From the NCBI GenBank assembly GCA_013396995.1, contig VWZP01005794.1, positions 2,181,355-2,245,354 of the forward strand: a stretch of DNA of 64,000 nt. The letters run 5' to 3'. The DNA comes from Dicaeum eximium. Taxonomy: Eukaryota; Chordata; Aves; Passeriformes; Dicaeidae. How positions within the stretch are numbered: position 1 is the stretch's first letter; every line of letters starts with the position of its first letter. Position numbers and translations under genes: made by a program. The notes beneath the pieces were generated by a model. It made no database searches. It was given only the letters and a program-made list of their open reading frames with translations, and was not told the origin of the DNA. Of this stretch, positions 50,290-61,500 are shown one piece after another.

Positions 50290-51500
50290 ATCCAAAACAC
50301 AGCACTGCATCACCTACTAAAAAGACCAGGACAGCAAGTGATACCTCAAGAGACCCAAAATGACCTCTCTACCTTACTGCATATTTTGATTCTCTTTATT
50401 TCTACAGACTCAGCCACACATATGAACTTCTTTATGGTAAAATTTGGATTGAGGTACCTAAACCACATATAAGTAACTGAACCTCCCTGAATTTGGGGCA
50501 TCTGGGGCCAAACAAACTGAAGAAAGTGAGATCTGTGATATGTGTAACTTGCTGAGTCTGTGCATATGTAAAAGCAGAAAATGAGCTGCTAAGAGAACAC
50601 ATACACACAAGTTGCCCTCATGTTAGATGAGGGAGACAAAATGAAAAATGGATGAGAAGAAAGTTAAATTTGTGATTAAGGCTGACAGAGGCTATCAGAA
50701 TATGAAACAAAGTGACAAGAAGAAAAGAAGGAAGAAAATAAAAATTCAGAAGATGGAGGAGGAAAGAGCATGAAGAAAGAAATTCTGCACTAGCTGAGAT
50801 GTCAAGTTACAATGAAAAAAAATAATTACATCCCACACTTTGAAGTTAGCATACCAAAATAGCTTATACAGAAGAACTGGGAGATGAGAAAAATATGCCT
50901 GTGACCAGACATTTCTTTAAAATATTTTATGAAAAGAACCAAATTTAGAATTTTGACAAGATTTTTATACTACATAAATTTTCGTTTTCCTTATTTAGCT
51001 TTTGTTCTCAAAATGCTAAAGTAAATGGAATATCTCCCCTTACCTCTTTCTACCTTCCTATTATTTCCTGAGTAATTAAAAAAGGCCAGTAGCATAATCA
51101 CCTTTAGATTATATGCATAAATCACACTTGTATTTGGTTTCCTATTAAGGTGGTAGAACATAATGTTCTGCAATTCTAAGATTCAACTCTAGTCCTTCTA
51201 CTGAAGATCACCAAGTGCCATCTGTGTGTATATTAAGTAAAGGACTTTACGTTAAGTAAAGGACTAGCCAGTTCAATAACATTGGAGAAAATCTGCCCTT
51301 GTGTCCTGGGACATCCTGTAACAGTCCGTATCCCACAAGAGGTGGAGTTACTGTTTAGGCAGTGTGAAACCCAGGCTCTACCAACACCACAGGCACACAG
51401 ATAGGAGCTAAGCCTCCTAAAGCCAGATAACACCATCTCATAAAAACGTAACATCTTCAATGTTACCTTGTATTAGGCTTATTAGAAAGCCTAAAAACTT
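50290..51500. other. unique non-coding sequence
   Basis: No gene recognised. A purine-rich patch lies at about 50705-50790. A 14-base direct repeat (TTAAGTAAAGGACT) occurs at 51233 and 51252, just upstream of the next CR1. Confidence 0.5.
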
Positions 51501-51504
51501 TGCC

Positions 51505-52140
51505 TGTTGAGTCCACACCTCGAGTGCTGTGTCCAGTTCTGGGCCCCCCAATTTAGGAAGGATGTTGATATGCTGGAGCGTGTTCAGAGAAGAGCAACAG
51601 AGCTGGGGAAGGGTCTGGAGCACAGGTCCTGTGAGGGAGCTGGGGGAGCTGGGGGTGTTTAGCCTGGAGCAAAGCAGGCTCAGAGGTGACCTTATCATCC
51701 TCTACAGCTGCCTGAAAGGAGCTTGAAGCCACATGGGGGTCAGACTCTTCTCCAGGGCAACCAGCAACAGGACAAGAGGAATGGCCTAATGTTGTACTAG
51801 AAGACTTTTAGATTTAATTTTAGGAAAAATTTCTTCGGTAAAAGAGTGATCAGGCATTGGAACAGGATGTGCAGATAAGTGACAGTGTCAGCATGCCTGG
51901 AAGTTTGTAAAAAACNAATTTTTCCTAAAAAAATTTCTGTCTGCGCATTGGAACAGGCATTGGAACAGGATGCGCAGATAAGTGACAGTGTCACCATGCC
52001 TGGAAGTTTGTAAAAAACACATGGATGTGGCACCTGAGGATATGGATTAGTGGTGAACACGGCAGTGCTGTGCTAAGGGTTGGACAAGATGACCTCTGTT
52101 GATTTTTCCAATCTGAATGACTCTATGATTATATGATTAC
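51505..52140 (+). mobile_element. CR1 LINE fragment, 3' end, with internal duplication at an N
   Basis: A plus-strand CR1 copy beginning in the ORF2 C-terminal part (CCTCGAGTGCTGTGTCCAGT, then TTTAGGAAGGATGTTGAT; the family's broken LECCVQFWAP and FRKDV blocks). It continues through the GTTTAGCCTGGAGCAAAGCA block to the 3' UTR and a tail GACTCTATGATTATATGATT ending at about 52140. A 65-base block is present twice (51851-51915 and 51954-52018, two differences) with an N at 51916 right at the junction. Stops and indels are frequent; the copy is dead. Confidence 0.92.
51851..52018. repeat. duplicated 65-bp block around N51916
   Basis: 51851-51915 and 51954-52018 match at 63 of 65 positions by direct comparison. 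The 38 bases between them begin with the N and look like a degraded version of the sequence preceding the first copy, so the duplicated unit may be about 103 bp. Confidence 0.93.
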
Positions 52141-52144
52141 CAGA

Positions 52145-55100
52145 TACTGTCTCTGAGAATGCGAGACTTTTAAGTGCATTCAATTTCCCTATTAATACCC
52201 TTTTGATTTTAGTTTTCTTATATTTAAGTTTTATATATTTTTTGTTTCTTTCCTGTCCCCTGGTAAAATGACATGATTTCTTAGAAGTTATACATTGACA
52301 TGTGTATGGTAACATGACAGGAAGTGAGAGCAACACTTTTTCAGCATTGAAAAAGACACACATATTTCTAAAGTTCAGTATTAAGTATTTTTGGAAGAGG
52401 CAACTAAATAATTGATGTTTTAGTTTAATGAAAGAACAGACAAATCAATGTTTTGCTTTTCAAAATATATAAAATTTGCCATTCTAAATATATAAAAAAG
52501 CATTTTGATACTTTTTCACTCAAAATTTCAAAATTTTAAGTTTTAATACAAAAATAATGAAAACTGTATTTCAGCTTTTGAGAATATAACACTTCACTGT
52601 GATTTATCTGAAAATCACAACTTAAATCTGCATTTTTAAAGTGATTTAGTTTTGAGTACCATTTCCTAATATTTACTCTTTCTCACAGAGATTTTAAAGG
52701 AGCAAGTCAATCAGATGAACATTTCTCCAATCTTAAATATTTTCTCCTGTGTTACTAAATAGAAAGCTCTATATTCAATGCTATAAATAAACAGGAGAGA
52801 TAACAGATTGCATGATACTTCATTCCATATGATACTACCTTTTACGGAACATTTCTCTGACAGACATGGGAACTGTTTAGATACAAATAATGGACCCAGT
52901 AATCTTAATCTTTCAGGAAACTTTTAAATTACTTCTTAAAATTAAATTCTCTTGACGTCTGGATATTTTAATTTATGGTCTCACTTTTAAAATTAAATTA
53001 CATATGAAGAACTAATTTTAGAGTCTTTCCACACCTGTCTCTTACAGTAAATTTTTACATGATCTACCAATCAGTCAGACATTTAGAGAGCCTTTTTAGT
53101 AGTGTTTACTCCAGTCCAAGGAATTGAATATATGTTGGTATCATTATATTAAAATACCTCCTTTGGAACACCTGTAATCTCTTTCCTAGCTCATTCTTTC
53201 CTAGAGTCATAAAAAATTTTTTTCTAATTGGACTAGTTAATTAATATACTCTCAAAACTCTTAATGACAGAATTGGCTCAAGAGGCCAAACACATTTCTG
53301 AACTATAATAACTGATTAAAGATTTTTTTTTTTTCTCACACCATGATCACATTCTACTATCTTGTCATAACTTAAATGTTTGTAACATGCTAAATTCTTC
53401 TCATAAAAATCCATTTCCATGCATTCACCTTATTTTATAAAATTGTGGGATTAACATAAAATGCATGGAAAATCTTAAGAATTGAGAAATTATAGAAGTC
53501 ATGAACACAGAGACAATTAAGTTATGCCAATAATCACTCTTCTAGGAGCACAAATATCGATGTCATATTTGGTTGTGTGCTCTTCTCAGTACATTATATA
53601 TTCTATACTTGCTATAAAAGAGAAATTTTAATTTGAATATACTGGTATCTTTTATGGCAGATACCATAAAAGATTCCATACTTTCCCTATCAAAACCTCT
53701 TTTGATCAAATGCAATATTTCTGCAATTTTAAGTGGTTTTACCCATTTTTTGCCAAAAAAAAAGACAGAAGAATTAGAATTTTGATTAATCTCATGATTT
53801 ATAATACTTTAGTAACTAGAATACAGACCACTTTTTTATACTGAAAATTTATACTGAAATGTTTTGTTTATTACAAGTGTAACTCTGTTAGAAAAAATAT
53901 TTGAAATAGACATGAAAATGTAAGTATTTTGTAAATGAGAAACAGTAATATGCTGACCAGGTTGTTAATATATGTATAAAATAAATTGTAAAGAAAATAT
54001 ATCAACATAAGTACAATAACAACGGTTGCTTGAGAGACTCAAGCATTCTCTTGTAGGAAATGAGAGGAACAGAGTTTAGTGATTAAAATTAATTAGATAA
54101 TTTTGTACTTCTCATGCATTCACCAGTCCTTGAAACTGAATTTAAAGAAGTTGACAACAATAATCTTACTCTTCAATTTCATAAGCCCAAGAAATATTTC
54201 AGATAAGAATTATCCAAATATAAGATTTGTGAGTTACTTTATTTGTGTGTTAATTGATGAGGCTTTTGAAACTGGGAGCAATCATGGAAGAGTTTAGAAA
54301 TTTCATTGATGTTTTCCTTTTGCCTTTCCAATCTTACACTTTGAAAGAAATATTTTGTTTCAAAAGACAGACAAGTTATGTTAACAATTCAGTTAAAGAA
54401 CACAGGTGTTTTGAAATCTTATTTTTAAAAAATACATATTAATTTGAAATGCAAATAGCAGCAGTCTTCTGTTTTTAGAAAAACAAAAATAACAGACAGG
54501 GTTCCAAAGAAAAATCCAAAATCTGTTTCCTTATGTTTGGATTGCATATTGTTGCAGTGAAATTCCTCTGCATGAAATCGATAGGCATGTATTGCTAAAT
54601 GAATTTTTCCATGCTCAGTCAAAAATATTGATTTTTTAAAGTCTAATTTCCCTTTTATATGAATACACGTAGTAATTCTGTCTAATTGTATCAATCAAGA
54701 GCAAGCCACATTTGGCACTCCATAATTTACTCTCTACTATACGCTACTGTTTATCTGTAAAGTGATATTTCATGGTCTGTAATTAGGGAGAGCATAAACA
54801 AAACATCAAAACACAGCAGCTCAAAGCTGTACCCTTAGGTACACCACGTTTTGTGCTGTCCAACACCAACAGTTCTCCCTTTAGAGAACAGGAGATAAAC
54901 CCAGCAAACTGAAGCCTTTTTTGTAAGATTGTATATGTGGTTCTGATATCAGTTTATAATAACATTTCTCCCCTGTAGAATGGAGGCAGTCATGCCTAAC
55001 AACCTTTGCTAATAATATTGAGATGTATATACTAAAAAATCTCGTATGGAAATGCACAGGTTTCAAACATCACAATAACCATGGAGGTAAGATAAGTTCA

Positions 55101-55180
55101 ATTGTAAATTTAACAATTTCTCCTTGTATTCTCTTTCCCCATATTTTCAATAATCAAACCCAACACTAACAGCAACTACA
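52145..55180. other. AT-rich unique non-coding sequence
   Basis: No gene recognised. An inverted repeat with 11-bp arms (ATCTTTTATGG at 53647 and its complement at 53664) lies at 53647-53674. Open frames do not exceed 96 codons and are unremarkable. Confidence 0.55.
53647..53674. repeat. inverted repeat, 11-bp arms
   Basis: ATCTTTTATGG and CCATAAAAGAT are separated by six bases. Inside it, GGTATC (53644) and GATACC (53660) form a second, overlapping inverted pair. Seen directly; no terminator role is expected in this setting. Confidence 0.9.
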
Positions 55181-55185
55181 AACAA

Positions 55186-55186
<1 letters not shown>

Positions 55187-55220
<34 letters not shown>

Positions 55221-55240
55221 AAAAAAAAAAAAAAAAAAAA
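55187..55240. repeat. long poly-A (33 + 20, one C)
   Basis: 33 A, one C (55220), then 20 A. Such a run could be a retrogene tail, but the preceding sequence shows no coding or known repeat homology that I can see, so I call it a simple repeat. Confidence 0.95.
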
Positions 55241-55244
55241 TAAA

Positions 55245-58200
55245 TTAATAGGTTGAAATGGTGCTTATTAGATTTCTAGTTAAATTCACAATAACTTTTT
55301 GGGTTTGAAGCTGACATGATTCCTTAATTAAGCCTGAGTTCAATTCTAACTTCTAAATTAAACCACAAAAAATGCAAGAGTTATACATAATTCAATCACC
55401 TATTACTTTATTTCTATTCAAAGCTGTTCTTCATTAACAGCTCAGCTATTGAATTAACCAGCATGGGACAAGCCAAAAATATGCATATTGAATCTGTCAT
55501 TTCATCCAGAATAATTCTCCTTGACCTCAGAAGAAGGCCTGTAGTGCTTAAATCATACTATAAAATAATCTGATCCATAAAACCTATTTATTTTGTTCTT
55601 ATGTATTTCCAGTTGAGAAGTGATTTCTAAGTAGGTTAAAAATAGGTTTGGATTGTTTTAAGAGACAGTTTAGGAGAACCAGTCATAAACTGTAGTCATT
55701 TCATACCCCAGTTGAAACACACAATAAAACCAGGGACTGCTTTGGAAGAATTCTCATGCAACAGCTATTAATTTCTTTAATAGAGATATTAATTACTTCT
55801 TTGCAATTTCTCAAGATAAAATGACATTCAAATAATACATGACTAATATATACCAAGGGAAGTATGAAAATAATGAAACACCCATTTATTTAATTCTTCT
55901 CAGAATCAAAACCATTTTCTAATACTGTAAATGAAAATAATTTTTCTTTAAGGGGTAAGGGATTTAGGTTTTTTGTTCAGTCTGTGTGCATTTAGTCATC
56001 TAAGGATAATAAATTTTCCCTGTATATGAACTGAAAAGGGATTCTTCACCTGGGAAAAAAAAAGTGTCATTTATGACTGAGAACCCGTTTAACTTTTTTT
56101 CCTCCCCCTCCCCCATTTTTCCTTTTTGTGGGTGGTTTTAGAAGAAGACAATTGGATTTGAAAAGTATATCAAGTGAAGGAAAGATTTTATGTTTTTCAG
56201 AGGGCACCACATGTCTTAATCTCTTATGCCTTAACCATAGATGAGTTCTGAATGATGCAAAGGGATTCCAGTGCTGTGGCTGATGAATGGTCTGCTGTGA
56301 TGCTTTGTGGACAAAATAAAACCCTCCCAAAATTTGTAATTCAGTGGTATCTTATGGGTATAACTGCAATTTACACTCTACATAAAGTAAGATTATACAT
56401 TTGAAATACATTTTAAGCAATGTAAAACTAAAATTAATAAACCAAATAATGTTTTTTTCTGAGGACAGCATTCAAAAGCATATTTAAGCAGACCTTCAGC
56501 TACCTAAAAAAAATCAAAGTAAATGGAACATTATTAAATTGTTTATATGTTTCAAGCTTGGCAAAAATCAGAGAAAGGTAACATAAACTAGAGGTTGCTC
56601 CTCCATAGGACCCAATGAGAAAGGATTTCTAACTTGCTTGAAAGTTTATTGAAGGTATTTATGAAACTAATTATGAAATCAACTTTTAAAAATATTTATA
56701 TGAATGGGTCAAAATATAACAGAATAAATGTGGAACAGGACTGATCACTTCCATTATATGTGCAGTTAGAAATGTTTTAGGTTTTTAGTTGTCAAGAATT
56801 GTCACAAAAGATAAAAAAGTTCAACATGAAACATCCTGTTCCTGCACAGGGCCAAGGTGAGGAAGAATGAAGCGTGTCTGAAATGAGACTTTACACACAA
56901 ATCACAATATTAGCAAAATACATGCTCTACACTTTAGTTATGCAGTCACACAACAGTTAAGGCTCATCACTGTCTACAGAGTGATCATGGCTCAAGGAAT
57001 GAGATTAGGGCTCATAAACTGTGGCTGACTGCCTTCCTGCACGACTATTAGAAGACCAGGATAGTCCTAAATTCACAGAATGTCATTTTTGTTCCACCAA
57101 CACAAGCAGGAATTCTCTAGATGAGAAATCCATTAGAGTTCAGTTGGGTTTAGCCATCTATTTCTCTGATTTCTAGTGACTTTTGTCCTATGACAATGAA
57201 CATCTCACGGGCATAGTTTCTCCCATGAAACTACCTGGCTTTTCATTTTTTTTCTTTTACCTATTAATGTGTTTCCCTGTGGAACCACAGCTTATAAGAA
57301 ATTAATTCCATGTGCATGGCTCTCTACCTATGCTTGAATCTGCTGCTGAATTTCAATTTTAAACTGGCTATGACAGATGTTTCAAGTTTTCCAATGCACT
57401 GAAATATAATATTAAAACATTCAGATTTCCCAGTAATTTTTGACAACCATGGGATAGGGTATGATGTCTGCAAACAGGAATGTGCAGGTAATATTTTCAT
57501 AATTCATTTTTCAAGTCATTCAACAAAGAGATACACACCTGAAATTTCAATGCATACAGAATTAATCAGATTACTTTATAACTTCCCCAATATCACTAGT
57601 AGTGATATAATAATCTTCGCAAGTTCATTTCTTTTCCACAGAATTCAGAAAATGATGCTATAAATAATGCACAATTATATTAAAATCCAGTTCTTTTCAT
57701 GGTGAATAACAAAAAGGGTCTCTTTCCTAAAAGTAACTAAATATCCTAACCATGACAAGCTGAAAAAGACTGTTAAAAGATGTCACTTTCACACTTGACA
57801 GCTTATTTAATTGATTTAAGATGTGATCATCACTGAGTAAAAGTATGTAATAGGGTATTTCAAAGAAAAGAAATTATTTCAGTTGGGAGAGACATATTCT
57901 GTGATAATTTCTATCATTCTATTACTTTATATTCTCCTGCCTTTAATTTTAAATCCTTTATGTAAAAAATTATTAAACCATTTCTTTGAATACTTTGTTG
58001 GTTTTCTGATTTTGTTTTTGGTTTTTTGTTGGTTTTTTTTTTTTTAACAAAGATAGTCTTAAGGAACAGTTCACTTGTTTTAAATGCTTTTTAAAGTAAT
58101 TAATAAAAAACAAAGGCATTTGTAAAATTAATTTCAGGATTTGAATACAAGTAACTAAGTTTCAATACTGAGGGTCATCTTTGTTTCTTTTCTCCACAAT

Positions 58201-58410
58201 ATATGTAAATGCTGACTAAAAAAAATAAAGAAATTATATAATGTTCAGGTGGAATTAGTAATGGCCTATTTTGTTTCATCAGAAATTAATGGAAAATCTC
58301 CAACAACTTAAGTGATATATGGCTCTCTGCTTTGTTTTTAGCCACAGTTCTGCTACACAAATAAATTAACAAATGAAATCTCATCAAATATAATGATGTG
58401 GAAAGGGAGG
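55245..58410. other. AT-rich unique non-coding sequence
   Basis: No gene recognised. There is a T-rich patch at about 57990-58045. Open frames stay under 90 codons. Confidence 0.55.
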
Positions 58411-58415
58411 GAATG

Positions 58416-58568
58416 GAAAAGAAAAGAAAAGAAAAGAAAAGAAAAGAAAAGAAAAGAAAAGAAAAGAAAAGAAAAGAAAAGAAAAGAAAAGAAAAGAAAA
58501 GAAAAGAAAAGAAAAGAAAAGAAAAGAAAAGAAAAGAAAAGAAAAGAAGAAAGAAAAGAAAAGAAAAT
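58416..58568. repeat. (GAAAA)n pentanucleotide microsatellite
   Basis: 26 perfect GAAAA units from 58416 to 58545, then a short imperfect end to about 58568. Neither strand of this unit contains a stop in any frame, so both strands show open frames of 68-100 codons (Lys/Glu/Arg on plus, Phe/Ser/Leu on minus) that are not genes. The long perfect array is probably polymorphic. Confidence 0.98.
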
Positions 58569-58569
58569 A

Positions 58570-61500
58570 TTTGAATTTCAACTTCCAAAATCCTGCTAAC
58601 TTGTTAACTGTGAGCAATCACAAAACTATGAAATAAACTGAAGAAAGACAGGCATATTTCTAAAAATTTTACTGCTGACAAAAAATTGTCTTTTTTAGTA
58701 TATAAATAGAAACAAATGTGCAATGACAGCACTGACAAGACTGCATCTAGTTTGCACACACTTATTTTTAGGAGCATGCAACACTTCTAAGTTTTAACAC
58801 TGCTAAGCTTTAACACTTATAAATGCAAATTTATTTCTTTACAGAGAACCTGCTGTGTGCATGCAATGTTTGCAGACTTTTTCCATTCCATAAAATACTG
58901 GGTAATTAAGTACCACAATTACTTTAAACGTTATCAGCCTGATGGTGTAAATGAGTGACCTAAGCAAATCACAGAAAAGAATAATTGTCCCAGCTGACAT
59001 GTGGGCTTTCCTGGACCCCACAACTCAGGTTCCTTAGCGGACCTCGTACAGGTTTCCCGGCATTCACCAGCAAGGCAGGACTTCCCAACTGTGAAGTCCT
59101 CATGTGTCCTCTTGTCTTCTGTAAGGCTTACAAGGAGACACCATGTCCTGCAAAGTCTCTGTGTGTTGCATTTCACGGAGGTTTGATCCATATGCACAGC
59201 ACAATCTGTAATGGTAACAGGCTCTTCAAAACTTTATGGCTCCAGTTTAGTATCCCCAAAAGCACTAAAATGACCATAGCATTTGCTGTTTTGTAAAGAT
59301 CCACTTTACTACCTACAATATTATTAGTAACTTTAAATATTTTTATGAAAAAGTGTCCTTTTTTCCTGTTTTCCCCTTTTCTAGACTACCCTTCTCTGCA
59401 CCTGATTATTCAGAAACTCTTACAATTAAGTCAAGAATCCTATCAAGTCAAAAGGAAAGCATGTTTAGCTAAAACAGGAAAATAGATTAGTTTAACCTAG
59501 TTTTGCAGAAATCTGGCATGTATATAATCACTTTATTCATGTATATAAATAAACCTCCCTGCTGAAGTTCTTCCTTGAGTGCTTATTTCTTTGACAGCGT
59601 GAGTGTTCTCAATGTGAATGCTTTTGGGGTAAACTATGGTCAAGAATCTTAATCTGATGGAAACCACAGTTCACTAATTGGTGAGGGAGCATGCACAGAT
59701 CCCTCTCTTCCAGGAAATGTTCACATACCATAAACTTGTGTATTGAAAATGAGACAAACCACAAGCACAGACTGTACCAGAAAGGATGTCAAGAAGACGG
59801 AAGAATGCTCTGATCAGCCTCATTACTTGGGCAGACTTAGTGGGCTCTCAGTTCACAATATGAACCACAAGCTGGTTGGCAAAAGCAAGGTAAAAGCTTC
59901 AAATTTGTCTCCATTCACACAGTGATTTTAGCAACCTGCAGAAGGATCCTCTGAAATACAAATGCCACACAGAAGACCTTCCTGAAGAAGCATAACTGTA
60001 TCTCTACGGAGCTTTCACCACCAAGAACTGCACAGAAGAGGAAACTGGGCAGAAAAATGAAATGTAAGTATGTTGGCTTGCTCAGTTAAGCAAGAGGGTG
60101 AATCCATCAGTGATTACAAACAATATAAACAAAGCCACTGGAAGGATTTTTGGGGCTGGAAAATGAACTCCATCTCAGCTAGACCAAATACACTTTATTT
60201 TTGAATCCTACACTCACAGCCCCTCACTCAGAGGGTGCCAAGTTGGACTGCAGCTGCTAACATGGCCTGGTAGCCAGATATATTTTGGTACTGCTAATAA
60301 ATAAACTATGACTGCTTAATTTCCAGTCTATTCACCTCTATCAAATGATCTAAACTAAAACTGAGAGAGAGGATTTAGAGGAATACATGATTATTTACAT
60401 GGTTTCAGTCAAACACAAGGTTGGCCTGAAGAGAAATGCTTATTCATTTAGGATGGAAGCATGATTAATCCAAGTGGGATGGAGACACAAGAAGAAAACT
60501 GATTTTTAATAGTACAACTTGCTATGTATGTCATCATCATATGTAGGGACAGTGAAACACAAGTTTCAGACCAATTCAGAAATGGTCTTGTGTGCAAATC
60601 TTGGAGTTTCAGAGTCAGCACTCAGATCAGGCAGGAATGTATGAAGGCTATAATAAGATGTAGAGAAGGTAAAAAGGACCAGCACCTGCATGCAGAGAAT
60701 AGCTGTGAGCTGAATGTATCATGGTGAGAAATCAACACCAACCAGAACATGTTTGGCTCTAACTAATTGTTGTGTTGGCAGATGAAGTGGAAGGACTTTG
60801 TGAGCAAAAAGCTCAGACCTTGGAATAGAGAGTGTAACCTAGGAAGCTGATTATTTCTAGCTCTGGGCATATTTAAGTGCCTAAAATTTGAAACACGAGA
60901 GCTGCAAACACTTGCAAGCAGTGTAAGCTTTTTAGCTTGATACTTATGTCCATCACTGCTTCTGCTTCTGAAATACATGTCCTAATCAACAACACTCAAA
61001 CATTTAATGAGATTAGAACGATGGGTAAACACTGAGAACTTCAGATAAGGTAGGGAGTAGGTGCCTTAAGAGTAAAGAAGGTGTGCTCTTCACTAGAGGT
61101 GACTGGTTGCTGGTAGGTGATAAGAAATTATTTAATCCTCTGCTCTCACCCCATCATGTAGACGTCTAGAATCTCATACTTCCTATAACTGTCAGTACAA
61201 AGGCAAATTATTTGTCATTTTTATGACAAGCTGTAATATTTAAAGCTTATTCTGAAAAGCAGAAGTCTCACTGAGGACGGATGACAAAAACTATTTAGAA
61301 GACTAGAAGGCTGATGTTTCAGCAAGTATGGCTGATGTTTCAGCAAGTGTGATATGTGTTGAAGAACAAGTTTTGCATTTCTAGATTTTGTGGAGAGAAG
61401 TTTTAGCAGCCAAAAGGAGAGACATAATGGTAGGGTGAGCAACACAGTATTTAGTATCCTCCTGAAAATATTTTGAACAAAGAATCTGCTACAGGAAACG

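Noticed and set aside
55187..55240. Poly-A tail of a processed retrogene
   Set aside because: No recognisable coding sequence or AATAAA-led 3' UTR could be matched upstream, so there is no basis beyond the A run itself.
58286..58617. Phe/Ser/Leu-rich and Lys/Glu/Arg-rich proteins across the GAAAA array
   Set aside because: The pentanucleotide has no stop in any frame on either strand; these are simple-repeat open frames.
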